Positions 1 through 9,679 are shown, counted from the stretch's first letter. The stretch is DNA of 64,000 nucleotides from Paratissierella segnis (GCF_014385195.1 NZ_JACRTG010000018.1:186001-250000), one strand, 5' to 3'. The notes: generated by a model from the sequence alone, not told the origin. Program-made: numbers and translations.

Positions 1-696
1 ATATATACTGTACCAAAAAATTCTCCAATGTTTATAGGATTATTAATTGGGTTAGTATTGGGAGATGTAAAACAAGCTATAATTATAGGAGCGGCAATAC
101 AAGCAATTTATTTAGGATTTATTGCACCAGGTGGAAATATTCCGGCTGACACCAGAATTGCAGCTTTTATTGCAATTCCAATTGCTTTAATAAATGATCT
201 AGAACCAACAGTTGCTGTTTCGTTAGCAGTACCTGCTGGATTGTTGGGAGTATTAATGCACTCTGTAAGAAGAACATTGAATGGTACATTTGTTCATATG
301 GCAGATAAATATGCAGAAGAAGCAAATATAAAGGGTATAAAAAGGGCTGCATATCTATATCCAGGCTTATTAGTTGCTTTAATTTATTTTGTGCCTATGA
401 CCTTAGCAATGTATTATGGACCAACTGTAGTTAATGTGATATTAGATTCCATTCCGGAATGGTTTATTCATGGACTTTCAGTTGCAGGAGGAATATTGCC
501 TGCATTAGGCTTTGCTATTACTATAACGGTTATTGGCAAAAAGGAAATTATTCCATATTTTATAGTTGGCTTTTTACTAACTAAAATAGCTACGAATGTT
601 AATACTATCACTCTTTCAATATTTGGTTTATTTTTTGCCTATCTACATGTGCTATTTAGTAAAGGAGACTCTTCTTCAGAAGGAGGTATTATATAA
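1..696 (+). CDS. PTS mannose/fructose/sorbose-family IIC component (5' partial)
   Basis: Membrane channel subunit of a mannose-class phosphotransferase system. The frame is open from base 1, so the start lies upstream; 231 residues are visible and the family usually has about 250-265, so some 20-35 residues are missing. The segment GGNIPADTRIAAF and the run of hydrophobic helices are typical of EIIC-sorbose proteins. Its stop codon shares one base with the IID start, so the two are translationally coupled. The IIA and IIB subunits are not in the window and probably lie upstream. The substrate cannot be read from the sequence; the neighbours (amidohydrolase, HAD phosphatase, 6-phosphogluconate dehydrogenase) suggest an amide-linked or acid sugar. 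Confidence 0.9.
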   Translation: MYTVPKNSPMFIGLLIGLVLGDVKQAIIIGAAIQAIYLGFIAPGGNIPADTRIAAFIAIPIALINDLEPTVAVSLAVPAGLLGVLMHSVRRTLNGTFVHMADKYAEEANIKGIKRAAYLYPGLLVALIYFVPMTLAMYYGPTVVNVILDSIPEWFIHGLSVAGGILPALGFAITITVIGKKEIIPYFIVGFLLTKIATNVNTITLSIFGLFFAYLHVLFSKGDSSSEGGII

Positions 697-1559
697 TGGA
701 TAAAGATAAGAAAAATGAAGTTATAAATGAAGAAAATGAAGCTACAGAACAAAAAAAGGTTTTAACGAAAAAGGATCTAGTAAAGAGTTGGTTTAGATGG
801 ATAAACACCGTAGAATTTAGTAGTTCATTTGAAAGATTGCAATCACTTACCTTCGTAGCATGGATTTCTCCGATACTAGAGAAATTATACAAAGATAAAG
901 ACGATTTAGTAAAAGCGTTGAAAAGACATCTGGTTTTTTTCAATACAGAAGGTAGTTGGGGAACTTTAATTCATGGTATAACTGTTGCTATGGAAGAAGA
1001 AAATGCAATATCAGGGAAAATACCAGATGAAATGATAGTAAATTTAAAAACCGGTTTTATGGGACCTTTAGCTGGTATAGGTGATACAGTATCTTGGGGG
1101 ACAATAATACCTATAGTTACAGCCTTCTTCCTGCCCATGGCTGCTGAAGGTTCAATTATAGGAGCAATTGGTCCATTACTGGTAGTGCCTTTATTTACTT
1201 GGACAATCAGTTACCAGTTGTTTATGTTAGGATATAAGGTCGGCAGAAATTCAATAATGGAAATCTTAAGAAGTGGGAAGATAAAGCAAATAATTAATTT
1301 TGCTGGTGTTTTAGGGTTGTTTATGATGGGTGTTTTATCAGCTCAATTTGTAAAAATGGAGCCAATTGTGTCTTATATGATTAGTGGGGAAGAGGTCACA
1401 TTGCAATCTCAATTGGATAGTATAATACCTGGAATATTACCTTTAAGTTTGGTTTTTTTAATCTCTTATTTAATTACCAATAAAAAGGTAAAACAATCTA
1501 AAATATTAATAGGTGTATTAATATTTTCATTGATAACTTCCTATATAGGATTGTTCTAG
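696..1559 (+). CDS. PTS mannose/fructose/sorbose-family IID component
   Basis: Second membrane subunit of the mannose-class PTS, 287 residues, full length for the family. After a charged cytoplasmic N-terminus it carries the EIID pattern: SFERLQSLTF near residue 45, NTEGSWGTLIHGITVAMEEE near 80-100 and GPLAGIGDTVSWGTI near 125, followed by hydrophobic helices to the C-terminus. AGGAGG at 681-686 lies inside the end of the IIC gene and serves the ATG at 696. It works with the IIC to bring in and phosphorylate a sugar. It is followed 33 bases later by an M20 amidohydrolase. Confidence 0.92.
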   Translation: MDKDKKNEVINEENEATEQKKVLTKKDLVKSWFRWINTVEFSSSFERLQSLTFVAWISPILEKLYKDKDDLVKALKRHLVFFNTEGSWGTLIHGITVAMEEENAISGKIPDEMIVNLKTGFMGPLAGIGDTVSWGTIIPIVTAFFLPMAAEGSIIGAIGPLLVVPLFTWTISYQLFMLGYKVGRNSIMEILRSGKIKQIINFAGVLGLFMMGVLSAQFVKMEPIVSYMISGEEVTLQSQLDSIIPGILPLSLVFLISYLITNKKVKQSKILIGVLIFSLITSYIGLF

Positions 1560-1592
1560 AAATGAACTGAGGAAGAGAAAGGAAGGAGATTT

Positions 1593-2786
1593 ATGGATAT
1601 TAATAAATTGAAGGATAAAATCAGTGAAGTTATACAAGTAAATAAGGAAGAATTATTTGGCATTAGCCAATACATTTTTGACAATCCTGAAATGTGTTTT
1701 AAAGAATATAAAGCTTCTAAGATCTTAAGTGAGTTTTTAGAAAAACATGGTTTTAATCTAACTAGAAATGCTGGAGGACTCGATACAGCTTTTGTAGCTG
1801 AATATTGTCCTACTGGTGTAAAATATCCGGTGATAGCTATACTTGGTGAATATGATGCACTTAGTATAGGGCATGCCTGCGGACATAATATAATAGCAAC
1901 TACTGCTGTAGGAGCAGGAATGGCACTTAAGCAAGTAATGGATGAGAATAGTATTGAAGGGACATTAAGAGTTATAGGGACACCAGCCGAAGAAGGAGGC
2001 GGTGGCAAGATTATAATGCAAAAACAAGGAGTCTTTGATGATGTGGATTCGATGTTTTTATTACATCCTACCAGTGGTGTATCCAAAATTGCAGGGAATT
2101 GCAGATCTGCATATAAGTTGATTGTAGAATACCATGGGAAGGTAGCTCATGCCTCTTCACATCCGGAGAAAGGTATAAATGCTGTGGATGCAGCCCATAT
2201 TTGTTATACTGCTGTAAGCTGCTTACGACAACAAGTCAAAAATGATTTATCCATCATGCCTTTAATACTGGATGGTGGCACTGAGAATGGATTTATACCG
2301 GATTATTCAAAATTGGTTATAAATGTTCGTGCCTTTGACTTGAAAGGAATGATGATTGCTGTAGAGAAGATTAAAAATTGTGCTAAAGCAGGGGCAATTG
2401 CTACTGGTTGTGAGGTAGAGATACAGGATATCCCCGGATATTATGGCAGGGTTAAAAGTCAAGTTCTTGGGAATGTATGTAGAAAGAACTTTGAATTATT
2501 GGAAGAGCCACTTATGGATGGAATGGTAGACGATAATGGAGGAGAAGATTTTGGTAATCTAAACAGAATAATACCTGGAGTGATGGTATATCCAACATTA
2601 TTACCTGAGGAGAAAATATCCAATCATACTGAGCGTTTTATGAATTTGGCCAACTCTCCAAAGTCAAGAGAGGTAATAATTTTAGGAAGTGAAGTATTGG
2701 CTTATTCTGCTTTAGATTTATTTAATGATACTAGTATTATTGATGCTGCTAAGGAAGAATTGAAGGGACTGCAAAAAACATTTTAA
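1593..2786 (+). CDS. M20 family amidohydrolase (AbgB/HipO-like)
   Basis: Zinc-type peptidase or deacylase of the M20 family, 397 residues, predicted cytoplasmic, cleaving an amide bond. Visible metal-site motifs are GEYDAL (85-90), GHACGH (93-98), PAEEGGGG (131-138) and the HP pair at 158-159. The lid or dimerisation domain is in the middle third. The start has a good site (AAGGAG, 7 bases upstream). The gene lies in one operon with PTS subunits, so its substrate may be the phosphorylated import product, for example an N-acyl or aminoacyl sugar. This is inference; M20 members vary widely. It resembles the second M20 protein at 42893-44359, including the shared PAEEGGGGK segment. Confidence 0.85.
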   Translation: MDINKLKDKISEVIQVNKEELFGISQYIFDNPEMCFKEYKASKILSEFLEKHGFNLTRNAGGLDTAFVAEYCPTGVKYPVIAILGEYDALSIGHACGHNIIATTAVGAGMALKQVMDENSIEGTLRVIGTPAEEGGGGKIIMQKQGVFDDVDSMFLLHPTSGVSKIAGNCRSAYKLIVEYHGKVAHASSHPEKGINAVDAAHICYTAVSCLRQQVKNDLSIMPLILDGGTENGFIPDYSKLVINVRAFDLKGMMIAVEKIKNCAKAGAIATGCEVEIQDIPGYYGRVKSQVLGNVCRKNFELLEEPLMDGMVDDNGGEDFGNLNRIIPGVMVYPTLLPEEKISNHTERFMNLANSPKSREVIILGSEVLAYSALDLFNDTSIIDAAKEELKGLQKTF

Positions 2787-2856
2787 TCGAATATGTTGAT
2801 AATGCAGTGAATTTGTAAATATTTTAGTGATATAAAGGATAATAAAAATAGGACTT

Positions 2857-2902
2857 GCCAGCTATAAAACAAATATTAGGTATGGTTTTATAGCTGGCTT
2901 TT
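2857..2902 (+). terminator. Rho-independent terminator or internal attenuator
   Basis: A perfect 14-bp stem (GCCAGCTATAAAAC at 2857-2870 with its complement at 2885-2898) has a 14-base loop and is followed by TTTT. It separates the PTS-M20 genes from the HAD gene, so the operon may be trimmed or attenuated here. Confidence 0.75.
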
Positions 2903-2937
2903 AAGCATTATACGTAAGATAAAGGGGCTAAGACAAT

Positions 2938-3594
2938 ATGATAAAAGCGATTATTTTTGATATGGATGGGTTGATGCTGGATAGCGAAAGAGTAAAACTA
3001 AAGTATCGCAATATGGTAAAAAAAGAATTGGGATTGGACTATGAAAATGACACAATATCTGAAACCTTTGGTAAAACATTGGCAGAAATCAGACAAATAA
3101 ACATTAATAGATATGGTAATGACTATCCCCAAGAAAAAATATCTAAAAGGAGCAGGGCTTTATGGAATGAACATATCATTAAATATGGTGTACCAATAAA
3201 AAAAGGGCTGCTGGATTTATTAAAGTTTTTAAAGGACAATGAATATAAGATAGCTGTTGCAACTTCTACCTATGAAGAAGAAACTGAATATTTATTAAAG
3301 CTTGCGGACATTATTCATTATTTTGATATAATAGTTACAGGAGATCAGGTTATGAATTCGAAACCAAATCCTGATATATATATTGAAGCTTCAAAAAGAT
3401 TATCTATTGATCCTGTGGATTGTGTGGCATTGGAAGATTCTCCAAATGGTGTTATTTCAGCCTCTAAAGCTGGAATGAAGGTGATAATGGTTCCGGATTT
3501 AATAGAGCCTGATGATGAATTGAAGAAAACCGCTGATTTTGTGGTTAGCGGCTTGGGTGATGTAGTTCAGATATTAAAAAAAGAATTGATCTAA
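2938..3594 (+). CDS. HAD-superfamily phosphatase, beta-phosphoglucomutase-like
   Basis: Haloacid-dehalogenase hydrolase with an alpha-helical cap, 218 residues. Motif I is IIFDMDGLMLDSE (nucleophile D8, acid-base D10), motif II is VATST near residue 108-111, motif III is SKPNPD (141-146) and motif IV is LEDSPNG (165-171). The family acts on sugar phosphates, either as a phosphatase or as a mutase. It lies 17 bases before an RpiR regulator and in the same direction as gnd, so a sugar-phosphate substrate is likely. The exact substrate cannot be inferred. Confidence 0.85.
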   Translation: MIKAIIFDMDGLMLDSERVKLKYRNMVKKELGLDYENDTISETFGKTLAEIRQININRYGNDYPQEKISKRSRALWNEHIIKYGVPIKKGLLDLLKFLKDNEYKIAVATSTYEEETEYLLKLADIIHYFDIIVTGDQVMNSKPNPDIYIEASKRLSIDPVDCVALEDSPNGVISASKAGMKVIMVPDLIEPDDELKKTADFVVSGLGDVVQILKKELI

Positions 3595-3610
3595 AATAAA
3601 GGGGTGCTTT

Positions 3611-4465
3611 ATGAAAAAAAATTGCTTACAGGATTTAAGAAATGTTTATTCATCGTTAAATAAATCTGAACAAAAAGTGGCAAAATACGTATTAGACCAT
3701 CCTAAAGAAGTAATAAATTTGACAATAAGTGAACTAGCAGAGGTTTCGGGAGTAAGTGATACAACTGTGTTTAGATTGTGTAATAAATTAGGTTTTAGCG
3801 GATATCAGTCATTTAAGATTAATCTTGCAGGATGTGCTATTAAGCCTTTAGAGAATTTACATGAAGAAGTTTTGCCAACAGATGATGCATATATAGTGAT
3901 GCAGAGATTGGCTTTAGGATATAATTACAGCTTTGAAAAGACTATAAAATCAAACAAGATAGATAAATTAAATCTTGTGGTAGATAAGCTAAAACAAGCT
4001 AATAAAGTATATTTCTTTGGAATGGGAGGGAGTTTTCCATTTGCACAGGATGCTTATCATAAATTTGTTCGAAATGGAATTACAGGGTTTGTAACTGCAG
4101 ACCTTCATTGGCAGTTTATGTATATATCTACTTCTGATGAAAATGATATAGTCTTTATTTTTTCAAATTCAGGAAGTAATAAGGATTTATTGGATGTTAT
4201 TGCTTATTCAAAAGAACAGGGAAGATGTGTCATATCTATAACATCAAACGCAAAATCCCCTATTGCCTTAAATTCAGATATATCTTTAATTGCTTATGGC
4301 AGGGAATATAATTTAAGAAGTGAAGCATTAGAATCAAGATTGAGCACCCTATTATTAATTGATACTCTATATATGATGGTAGCAATAGATAGTGAACAGT
4401 CCCAAGAAAATACTTTGAATAATTTATATAAGATTAGAGAAGGAATATCCAAAAGGAGAGTTTAA
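3611..4465 (+). CDS. MurR/RpiR-family transcriptional regulator
   Basis: Sugar-phosphate-responsive repressor or activator, 284 residues. The N-terminal HTH_6 domain (about 1-77) contains LTISELAEVSGVSDTTVFRLCNKLG, and a SIS domain (about 120-250) contains FFGMGGSFPFAQDA and FIFSNSGSNKDLLDV. SIS domains of this family bind phosphosugars. Placed between the HAD gene and gnd, it is the probable regulator of the whole PTS-M20-HAD-gnd locus, sensing the imported sugar phosphate. Confidence 0.9.
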   Translation: MKKNCLQDLRNVYSSLNKSEQKVAKYVLDHPKEVINLTISELAEVSGVSDTTVFRLCNKLGFSGYQSFKINLAGCAIKPLENLHEEVLPTDDAYIVMQRLALGYNYSFEKTIKSNKIDKLNLVVDKLKQANKVYFFGMGGSFPFAQDAYHKFVRNGITGFVTADLHWQFMYISTSDENDIVFIFSNSGSNKDLLDVIAYSKEQGRCVISITSNAKSPIALNSDISLIAYGREYNLRSEALESRLSTLLLIDTLYMMVAIDSEQSQENTLNNLYKIREGISKRRV

Positions 4466-4481
4466 TTAGGAGGTATGTACT

Positions 4482-5882
4482 TTGAATGATATTGGATTGA
4501 TTGGATTAGGTGTAATGGGAGAAAATTTAGCTTTAAATATTGGGAGAAATAATTATAGTTTATCCGTTTTAAATAGAACTATAGAAAAAACTAAAATGTT
4601 TATGGAACAAAAGGTAAGAGATGAGAATATAATGCCGTTTTATGATATAAAATCTTTTGTGGAATCTCTAGAAAGACCACGAAAAATTATTCTTATGGTG
4701 AAATCCGGTGAACCTGTGGATAATTTGATTCACGAACTTTTACCATATCTCGAAAATGGTGATTTAATAATAGATGGAGGCAATTCTTATTTTAAGGATA
4801 CAGACAGAAGGATAGAAGAATTAAAAGCAAGTAATGTGTTGTATCTTGGGCTTGGTATTTCGGGGGGAGAATATGGTGCTTTAAATGGGCCTTCTTTAAT
4901 GCCCGGTGGATTATTAGAAACATATAAATTAGTAGAGGATATTTTATTAAATATTGCAGCTAAAGTTGATTCTAAGCCATGTTGTACCTATGTTGGAGAT
5001 GATGGTGCCGGACATTTTGTGAAAATGATTCATAATGGCATAGAATATGGGATTATGCTTGGCATTTCAGAGGCTTACAATATTATGAGAAAAGGGTTGA
5101 TGCTTTCTTCGAAAGAAATAGGGGATACCTTTAAAAAATGGAATGATGGAGAACTTGGATCCTATTTAATGGAGATTTCATATAAGATAATGTATCATGA
5201 GGATGAAAACAACAACAGGCCGTTGGTTGATTTTATTTTGGATAAGGCCGAACAGAAGGGAACTGGAAAATGGACATCCATTACAGCACTGGAACTTGGT
5301 ATACCTGCTCCTTCTTTAACTGCAGCTGTAGATGGTAGACTCATATCACATTTTAAAGAAGAAAGAATTAAATTATCAAATGTTTTCGAGAAGAAGAAAG
5401 TTAATCTTTCTTTAGATAAGGAGAAAACTATATATGATTTAGAGAAATCTTTATTGTTTAATCAATTTATATTATTTTCTCAAGGAATATGGCTTATAAA
5501 TGAAGCATCCAACGTTTATAATTACAATATCGACTCAGCTGAAGTATTGAGAATTTGGAAAGGCGGCTGTATCATAAGAGCTAAAATGATTAATTTTCTC
5601 ATTGAAATTATTAATGAAGATAGAGAAAATATCAATTTTTTAAATAATAAAAAGTCTGTAGATTTTCTTTTGGGTAAATTCAATTCTACAAAGCATATTT
5701 CAAATATTGCAAAAGATTTATACATTCCTGCTTTAATTCACAATACATCAATGGACTATTTTCTTGGATTAATTGAAGAAAACTCAGCTGCCAATCTTAT
5801 GCAAGCTCAAAGAGATTACTTCGGAGCTCATACCTATGAAAGGGTGGATTCAGAAGGAATATTTCATACCGAATGGGAATAA
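4482..5882 (+). CDS. gnd: 6-phosphogluconate dehydrogenase, decarboxylating
   Basis: Converts 6-phosphogluconate to ribulose 5-phosphate, CO2 and NAD(P)H in the cytoplasm. It has 466 residues, normal length. It has a Rossmann GLGVMG near residue 8, IIDGGNSYFKDT near 100, GGEYGALNGPSLMPGG near 130, KMIHNGIEYG with the catalytic Lys near 185, and the C-terminal AHTYERVD...FHTEW tail. The start is TTG at 4482 with AGGAGG at 4468-4473; the ATG at 4475 hits a stop after four codons. Ending a PTS operon, it suggests that the imported compound is converted to 6-phosphogluconate. Confidence 0.93.
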   Translation: MNDIGLIGLGVMGENLALNIGRNNYSLSVLNRTIEKTKMFMEQKVRDENIMPFYDIKSFVESLERPRKIILMVKSGEPVDNLIHELLPYLENGDLIIDGGNSYFKDTDRRIEELKASNVLYLGLGISGGEYGALNGPSLMPGGLLETYKLVEDILLNIAAKVDSKPCCTYVGDDGAGHFVKMIHNGIEYGIMLGISEAYNIMRKGLMLSSKEIGDTFKKWNDGELGSYLMEISYKIMYHEDENNNRPLVDFILDKAEQKGTGKWTSITALELGIPAPSLTAAVDGRLISHFKEERIKLSNVFEKKKVNLSLDKEKTIYDLEKSLLFNQFILFSQGIWLINEASNVYNYNIDSAEVLRIWKGGCIIRAKMINFLIEIINEDRENINFLNNKKSVDFLLGKFNSTKHISNIAKDLYIPALIHNTSMDYFLGLIEENSAANLMQAQRDYFGAHTYERVDSEGIFHTEWE

Positions 5883-5898
5883 TATAAATCTTTTAATA

Positions 5899-5927
5899 AG
5901 AGCACTGGGGGCTGTCCCCAGTGCTCT
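5899..5927. terminator. Bidirectional terminator between gnd and the ABC exporter
   Basis: Perfect 12-bp stem (AGAGCACTGGGG at 5899-5910, complement at 5916-5927) with a 5-base loop. The exporter stop codon (5926-5928, minus) overlaps its right arm, so one hairpin serves two convergent genes. Confidence 0.8.
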
Positions 5928-7743
5928 ATCCCAAAATATTTTTACTTTCCTCATCTATAAACTGGTTTGTATATAGATTATAATAATAGCCTTTAAGCTT
6001 TATAAGCTCCTTATGATTTCCGCTTTCCGTAATTTTACCATCTCTTACGACCAATATCCTATCGGCATTTCTTATAGTAGATAATCTATGAGCTATAACA
6101 AAACTAGTTCTATCTTTAAGGACTTTTTGAATCGCATCCTGGATTATTTTTTCTGTTTCTGTATCTATCGATGAAGTTGCTTCGTCAAGGACGAAAAGTC
6201 TGGGGTTTCTAACCATTGCTCTTGCAAAGGATATAAGCTGTTTTTGACCGGTCGACAGAAGATTTCCTCCTTCGCCTACTTCAGTGTCATATTTTTTTTC
6301 AGTATTCATTATAAATTCATGAGCGTCTACAAGTTTACTTGCTTCGACTATTTCTTCATCTGTTGCATCCAGTTTTCCATATTTTATATTTTCTTTAATT
6401 GTGCCGCTAAATAGATGAGGTGATTGCAATACATACCCTAAATTTTCATGTATCCAATTCTGAGGCATATCCTTATAATTGATTCCATCTATCAGTATAT
6501 CACCATTCGTTGGTTCATAAAATCTGCAAAACAGATTTACTATTGTGGATTTACCTGAGCCCGTTTCGCCGACTAAGGCAATGGTTTCACCGGGATTTAC
6601 AACTAAGTTAAAGTTATCTAACACGACTTCACCATCCTTATATGAGAAGTTCACATTTTTAAATTCAACTTTTCCATTTATTTCAGGCCACTTTTCCATT
6701 TTGGGTTCAAAGATAGAACCATACTTTTCTATTACATCATCTCTATCCTTGATACGAGGCTCTTCCTGTAATAAGGAGAATACCCTTTCAGCAGAAGCTT
6801 GTGCAGCTTGAACCTCTGCAAATATTACCGCCATTTGTCTTACTGGTTCAAAGAATTGTGCGGCATAGGATAAAAAGGCTACTAAAGTCCCATAGGATAT
6901 TATTCCCGCCATGGCAAATTTTCCGCCAAAGGTTATAGCCATTGCTGTTCCTATACTTCCACATAATAGTACTAATGGCAAATATATTGATGATATTTTA
7001 GTAGCTTTTATAGCACTATTCCTCAAAGATGTCGTAAGGTAAGAAAACTCTTCTAGATTTAAGTCCTCCCTTACCAATGTTTTAGTTGTTTTAGCACCTT
7101 GTATATCCTCGTTATATGCGCCTGTTATTTGGGAATTAATTCTTCTTACTTTTCTTTGAGCATTAAGTATTTTCTTCTGAAAATATACACTTAAAATAGC
7201 TAGTGGTGGAATAACTGATAAAGTAATCAGTGCCAGTTTAGCGTTCAAAATAAACATATATATCGTAACTCCTGTCATCATGGCAAAACCCCATGCAAAA
7301 TCCACCATTCCCCAAGATATGGTTTCACTCAATCTCGCTATATCAGAAGTCATTCTTGCCATTAGCCAGCCAACAGCTTTGTCATCATAATATGATAGCG
7401 GCAATTCTTGAAGTTTTGCAAAGCCTAATTTTCTGATATCATAAGCTATCTTTGTCTCTAATTTACCTGCCTGTGCTATAAATAAATATATAATTATAGA
7501 CATTAGAAGAATTGCTGCGAAATAAAAAGACGCAAAATATCCCATACCATTAAGGTTTTTTGTTTCCACAAAATTATCTATTGCGTATTTGGACAATAGG
7601 GGAAAGGAACTATCCATAGCTCCCAATAACACGTTCAGACCAATAAGTATTAGAAAGTCTTTTTTGTAAGGCTTGAGATACTTAAAAAAATCCTTCCATG
7701 TGCTTAAATTAAATTTATCATTGCTTTTTTCGTTTCTTTCCAT
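5926..7743 (-). CDS. Heterodimeric ABC exporter subunit, half with the catalytic Walker B glutamate
   Basis: Membrane exporter half-transporter of 605 residues: six hydrophobic segments in the first 320 residues, then a nucleotide-binding domain. Walker A is GETGSGKST (392-400), Walker B ends LFVLDE with catalytic E521, and the switch His is H552. The signature motif is degenerate, LSTGQ (496-500) instead of LSGGQ. The partner at 7755-9536 has the opposite pattern, so one consensus and one degenerate ATP site form, as in TM287/288, LmrCD and BmrCD. Eleven bases separate the two genes. The substrate is unknown; drugs or lipids are common for the family. Confidence 0.9.
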   Translation of the reverse strand: MERNEKSNDKFNLSTWKDFFKYLKPYKKDFLILIGLNVLLGAMDSSFPLLSKYAIDNFVETKNLNGMGYFASFYFAAILLMSIIIYLFIAQAGKLETKIAYDIRKLGFAKLQELPLSYYDDKAVGWLMARMTSDIARLSETISWGMVDFAWGFAMMTGVTIYMFILNAKLALITLSVIPPLAILSVYFQKKILNAQRKVRRINSQITGAYNEDIQGAKTTKTLVREDLNLEEFSYLTTSLRNSAIKATKISSIYLPLVLLCGSIGTAMAITFGGKFAMAGIISYGTLVAFLSYAAQFFEPVRQMAVIFAEVQAAQASAERVFSLLQEEPRIKDRDDVIEKYGSIFEPKMEKWPEINGKVEFKNVNFSYKDGEVVLDNFNLVVNPGETIALVGETGSGKSTIVNLFCRFYEPTNGDILIDGINYKDMPQNWIHENLGYVLQSPHLFSGTIKENIKYGKLDATDEEIVEASKLVDAHEFIMNTEKKYDTEVGEGGNLLSTGQKQLISFARAMVRNPRLFVLDEATSSIDTETEKIIQDAIQKVLKDRTSFVIAHRLSTIRNADRILVVRDGKITESGNHKELIKLKGYYYNLYTNQFIDEESKNILG

Positions 7744-7754
7744 GTATTCACCAC

Positions 7755-9536
7755 CTATTCTTCATCATAAGAGGATTGTATATTATATACTCTTTTATAC
7801 AAGCCATCTTTTTCAATCAATTCTTTGTGAGTACCTCTCTGGATTATTTTACCTTTATCTACTACAAGTATCAAATCTGCTTCAGAAACAGTCGATATTC
7901 TATGGGATATGATTATTGTGGTAGCTTTATGCTTCCTTAAATTCAGTGCTTTTCTGATTTCAATATCGGTTTCTGTATCCACGGCAGATAAAGAATCATC
8001 AAATATAACTATTGGGGACTCGTTGATTATAGTTCTGGCTATGGACATTCTCTGTTTTTGTCCTCCAGATAAGGATACACCTCTTTCTCCTACTACTGTG
8101 TCGTATTTTTCTTCAAATGAGTTTATATCATCATGAATTTTAGCTATTTTTGCTGCATTAAATACTTTTATATCAGGCATTTTAGGATTTGATAGCCTAA
8201 TATTTTCTTTTATGGTTTTAGCATAGAGAAAGGGTTCTTGTAATACCAATCCTATATTTTTACGGATCCAATATTTATCGATGGTATTTAATTCGATGCC
8301 ATCAATTTTTACGGATCCTTTGTTATATTCATACAGCCTTGGCAATAAATGCACTAAGGAGCTTTTGCCGGAGCCTGTAGAGCCGATTATTGCAACAGTA
8401 TCTCCTTTATTAGCAGTAAAGGAAATATCTTTTAGTACCGGTCTATCTTTTTCATATTCAAAATATACGTTTTTAAATTCAATATTTCCTTCGATAACAG
8501 GTTCTTCGCCATTTATTACTAATTCCTCAATAGGTTGCGATAAGATTTCGTCTATTCTCTTTATAGACACAAGTGCCTTACCCATGTCAGTTAAGGTTCT
8601 TCCCATTTGTCTTATAGGCCATACCAACATATTGATATAGCTTACAAATGCTATCAGAGTTCCAAGGGTCAATTCTCCCTTTACAGTTAAGTAACTGCCT
8701 AGGACTATTACCAAACCCACTTGAGTCATACTAAAGAAATCGGATATTGACCAATACATTGCTAAGTTCGAAACCAATTTATTGGACAGTTTTCTGTATT
8801 CTTGGTTTCGCACATCAAATTTTTCTAATTCATATCTTTCCTGAGAAAATGCCTTAACTACTCTAATCCCTGTTAAATTTTCCTGAAGGGTAGTAGAGAG
8901 TTTTGCTTCGGATTCATCAGCTTTTTCAAAATTATATCTAACCTTTTTAAAGAAGACTACAGCAAATCCAAAGATGAATGGAAGAAATACAATTGAAATG
9001 ATTACCATCTTTTTATTAAGATTAGCGATTATTCCCAAAATAAATGTAAGCATAAATATGGAGCCTGCGACCTCAACAAGTTGGATTGCTAAAAATCTTC
9101 TGATGGTATCGACATCAGATGTGCATTTTTGAATTAATTCTCCCGTATCTGCCTTTACATGATAATCGTAAGGAAGTCTTTGGATGTTGTCGTAAAGTTT
9201 GTCTCGAATCCTTTTTGCAATAGTTTCGGCAGATTTACTTGCTAAGGTGTTTTTTAAATAGAGAAACAGGCCTCTTAATGCTGCATTACAGATTATAACA
9301 ATACCTATAATCCAAAGCCTTTTGTTTAGAAACTCCTTACCGCCTAAAAAATTTACAAGTTTTTGAATATAAATGGAGGTAATAGGTTCTGAACCAATAA
9401 TTGAATCAATAGTAGTTCTAATGATTAAAGGGCTAATTATATTAAAAACCTGGGATATAATAATTGACAATATGGCAAAAAAATACATCAAGTTGTAGCC
9501 CTTTGAAAATTGCAGCAGCTTTTTAAATTCTTTCAA
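7755..9536 (-). CDS. Heterodimeric ABC exporter subunit, half with the degenerate Walker B
   Basis: Partner half-transporter, 593 residues, N-terminal six-helix membrane domain and C-terminal ATPase. Walker A is GSTGSGKSS (385-393), the signature is canonical LSGGQ (489-493), but Walker B reads VIFDD with D514 in place of the catalytic Glu; H545 is the switch His. Together with its neighbour it makes an asymmetric exporter. It is the first gene of the minus-strand operon and is preceded by a leader peptide and two terminator-like hairpins (9653-9874), which suggests attenuation control like that of bmrCD. Confidence 0.9.
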   Translation of the reverse strand: MKEFKKLLQFSKGYNLMYFFAILSIIISQVFNIISPLIIRTTIDSIIGSEPITSIYIQKLVNFLGGKEFLNKRLWIIGIVIICNAALRGLFLYLKNTLASKSAETIAKRIRDKLYDNIQRLPYDYHVKADTGELIQKCTSDVDTIRRFLAIQLVEVAGSIFMLTFILGIIANLNKKMVIISIVFLPFIFGFAVVFFKKVRYNFEKADESEAKLSTTLQENLTGIRVVKAFSQERYELEKFDVRNQEYRKLSNKLVSNLAMYWSISDFFSMTQVGLVIVLGSYLTVKGELTLGTLIAFVSYINMLVWPIRQMGRTLTDMGKALVSIKRIDEILSQPIEELVINGEEPVIEGNIEFKNVYFEYEKDRPVLKDISFTANKGDTVAIIGSTGSGKSSLVHLLPRLYEYNKGSVKIDGIELNTIDKYWIRKNIGLVLQEPFLYAKTIKENIRLSNPKMPDIKVFNAAKIAKIHDDINSFEEKYDTVVGERGVSLSGGQKQRMSIARTIINESPIVIFDDSLSAVDTETDIEIRKALNLRKHKATTIIISHRISTVSEADLILVVDKGKIIQRGTHKELIEKDGLYKRVYNIQSSYDEE

Positions 9537-9652
9537 GTTTTATCCCTCCTTAATAAGAAAAGCATTTTAATATGTTAAGAAGCTTTTCTTGAAACTCAAT
9601 AATAAAGTTCTATTAATTTATTAAAATTGTAGAACTTTTCTATTGTTATAAA

Positions 9653-9679
9653 AAACCATAGGTTAGTAACCTATGGTTT
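9653..9679 (-). terminator. Second leader terminator upstream of the ABC exporter
   Basis: Perfect 13-bp stem, AAACCATAGGTTA (9653-9665) and its complement (9667-9679), with a single-base loop on the DNA map. On the minus strand it is followed by a run of T. It lies about 115 bases before the exporter start and shares CCATAGGT with the hairpin at 9755-9778. Confidence 0.75.
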
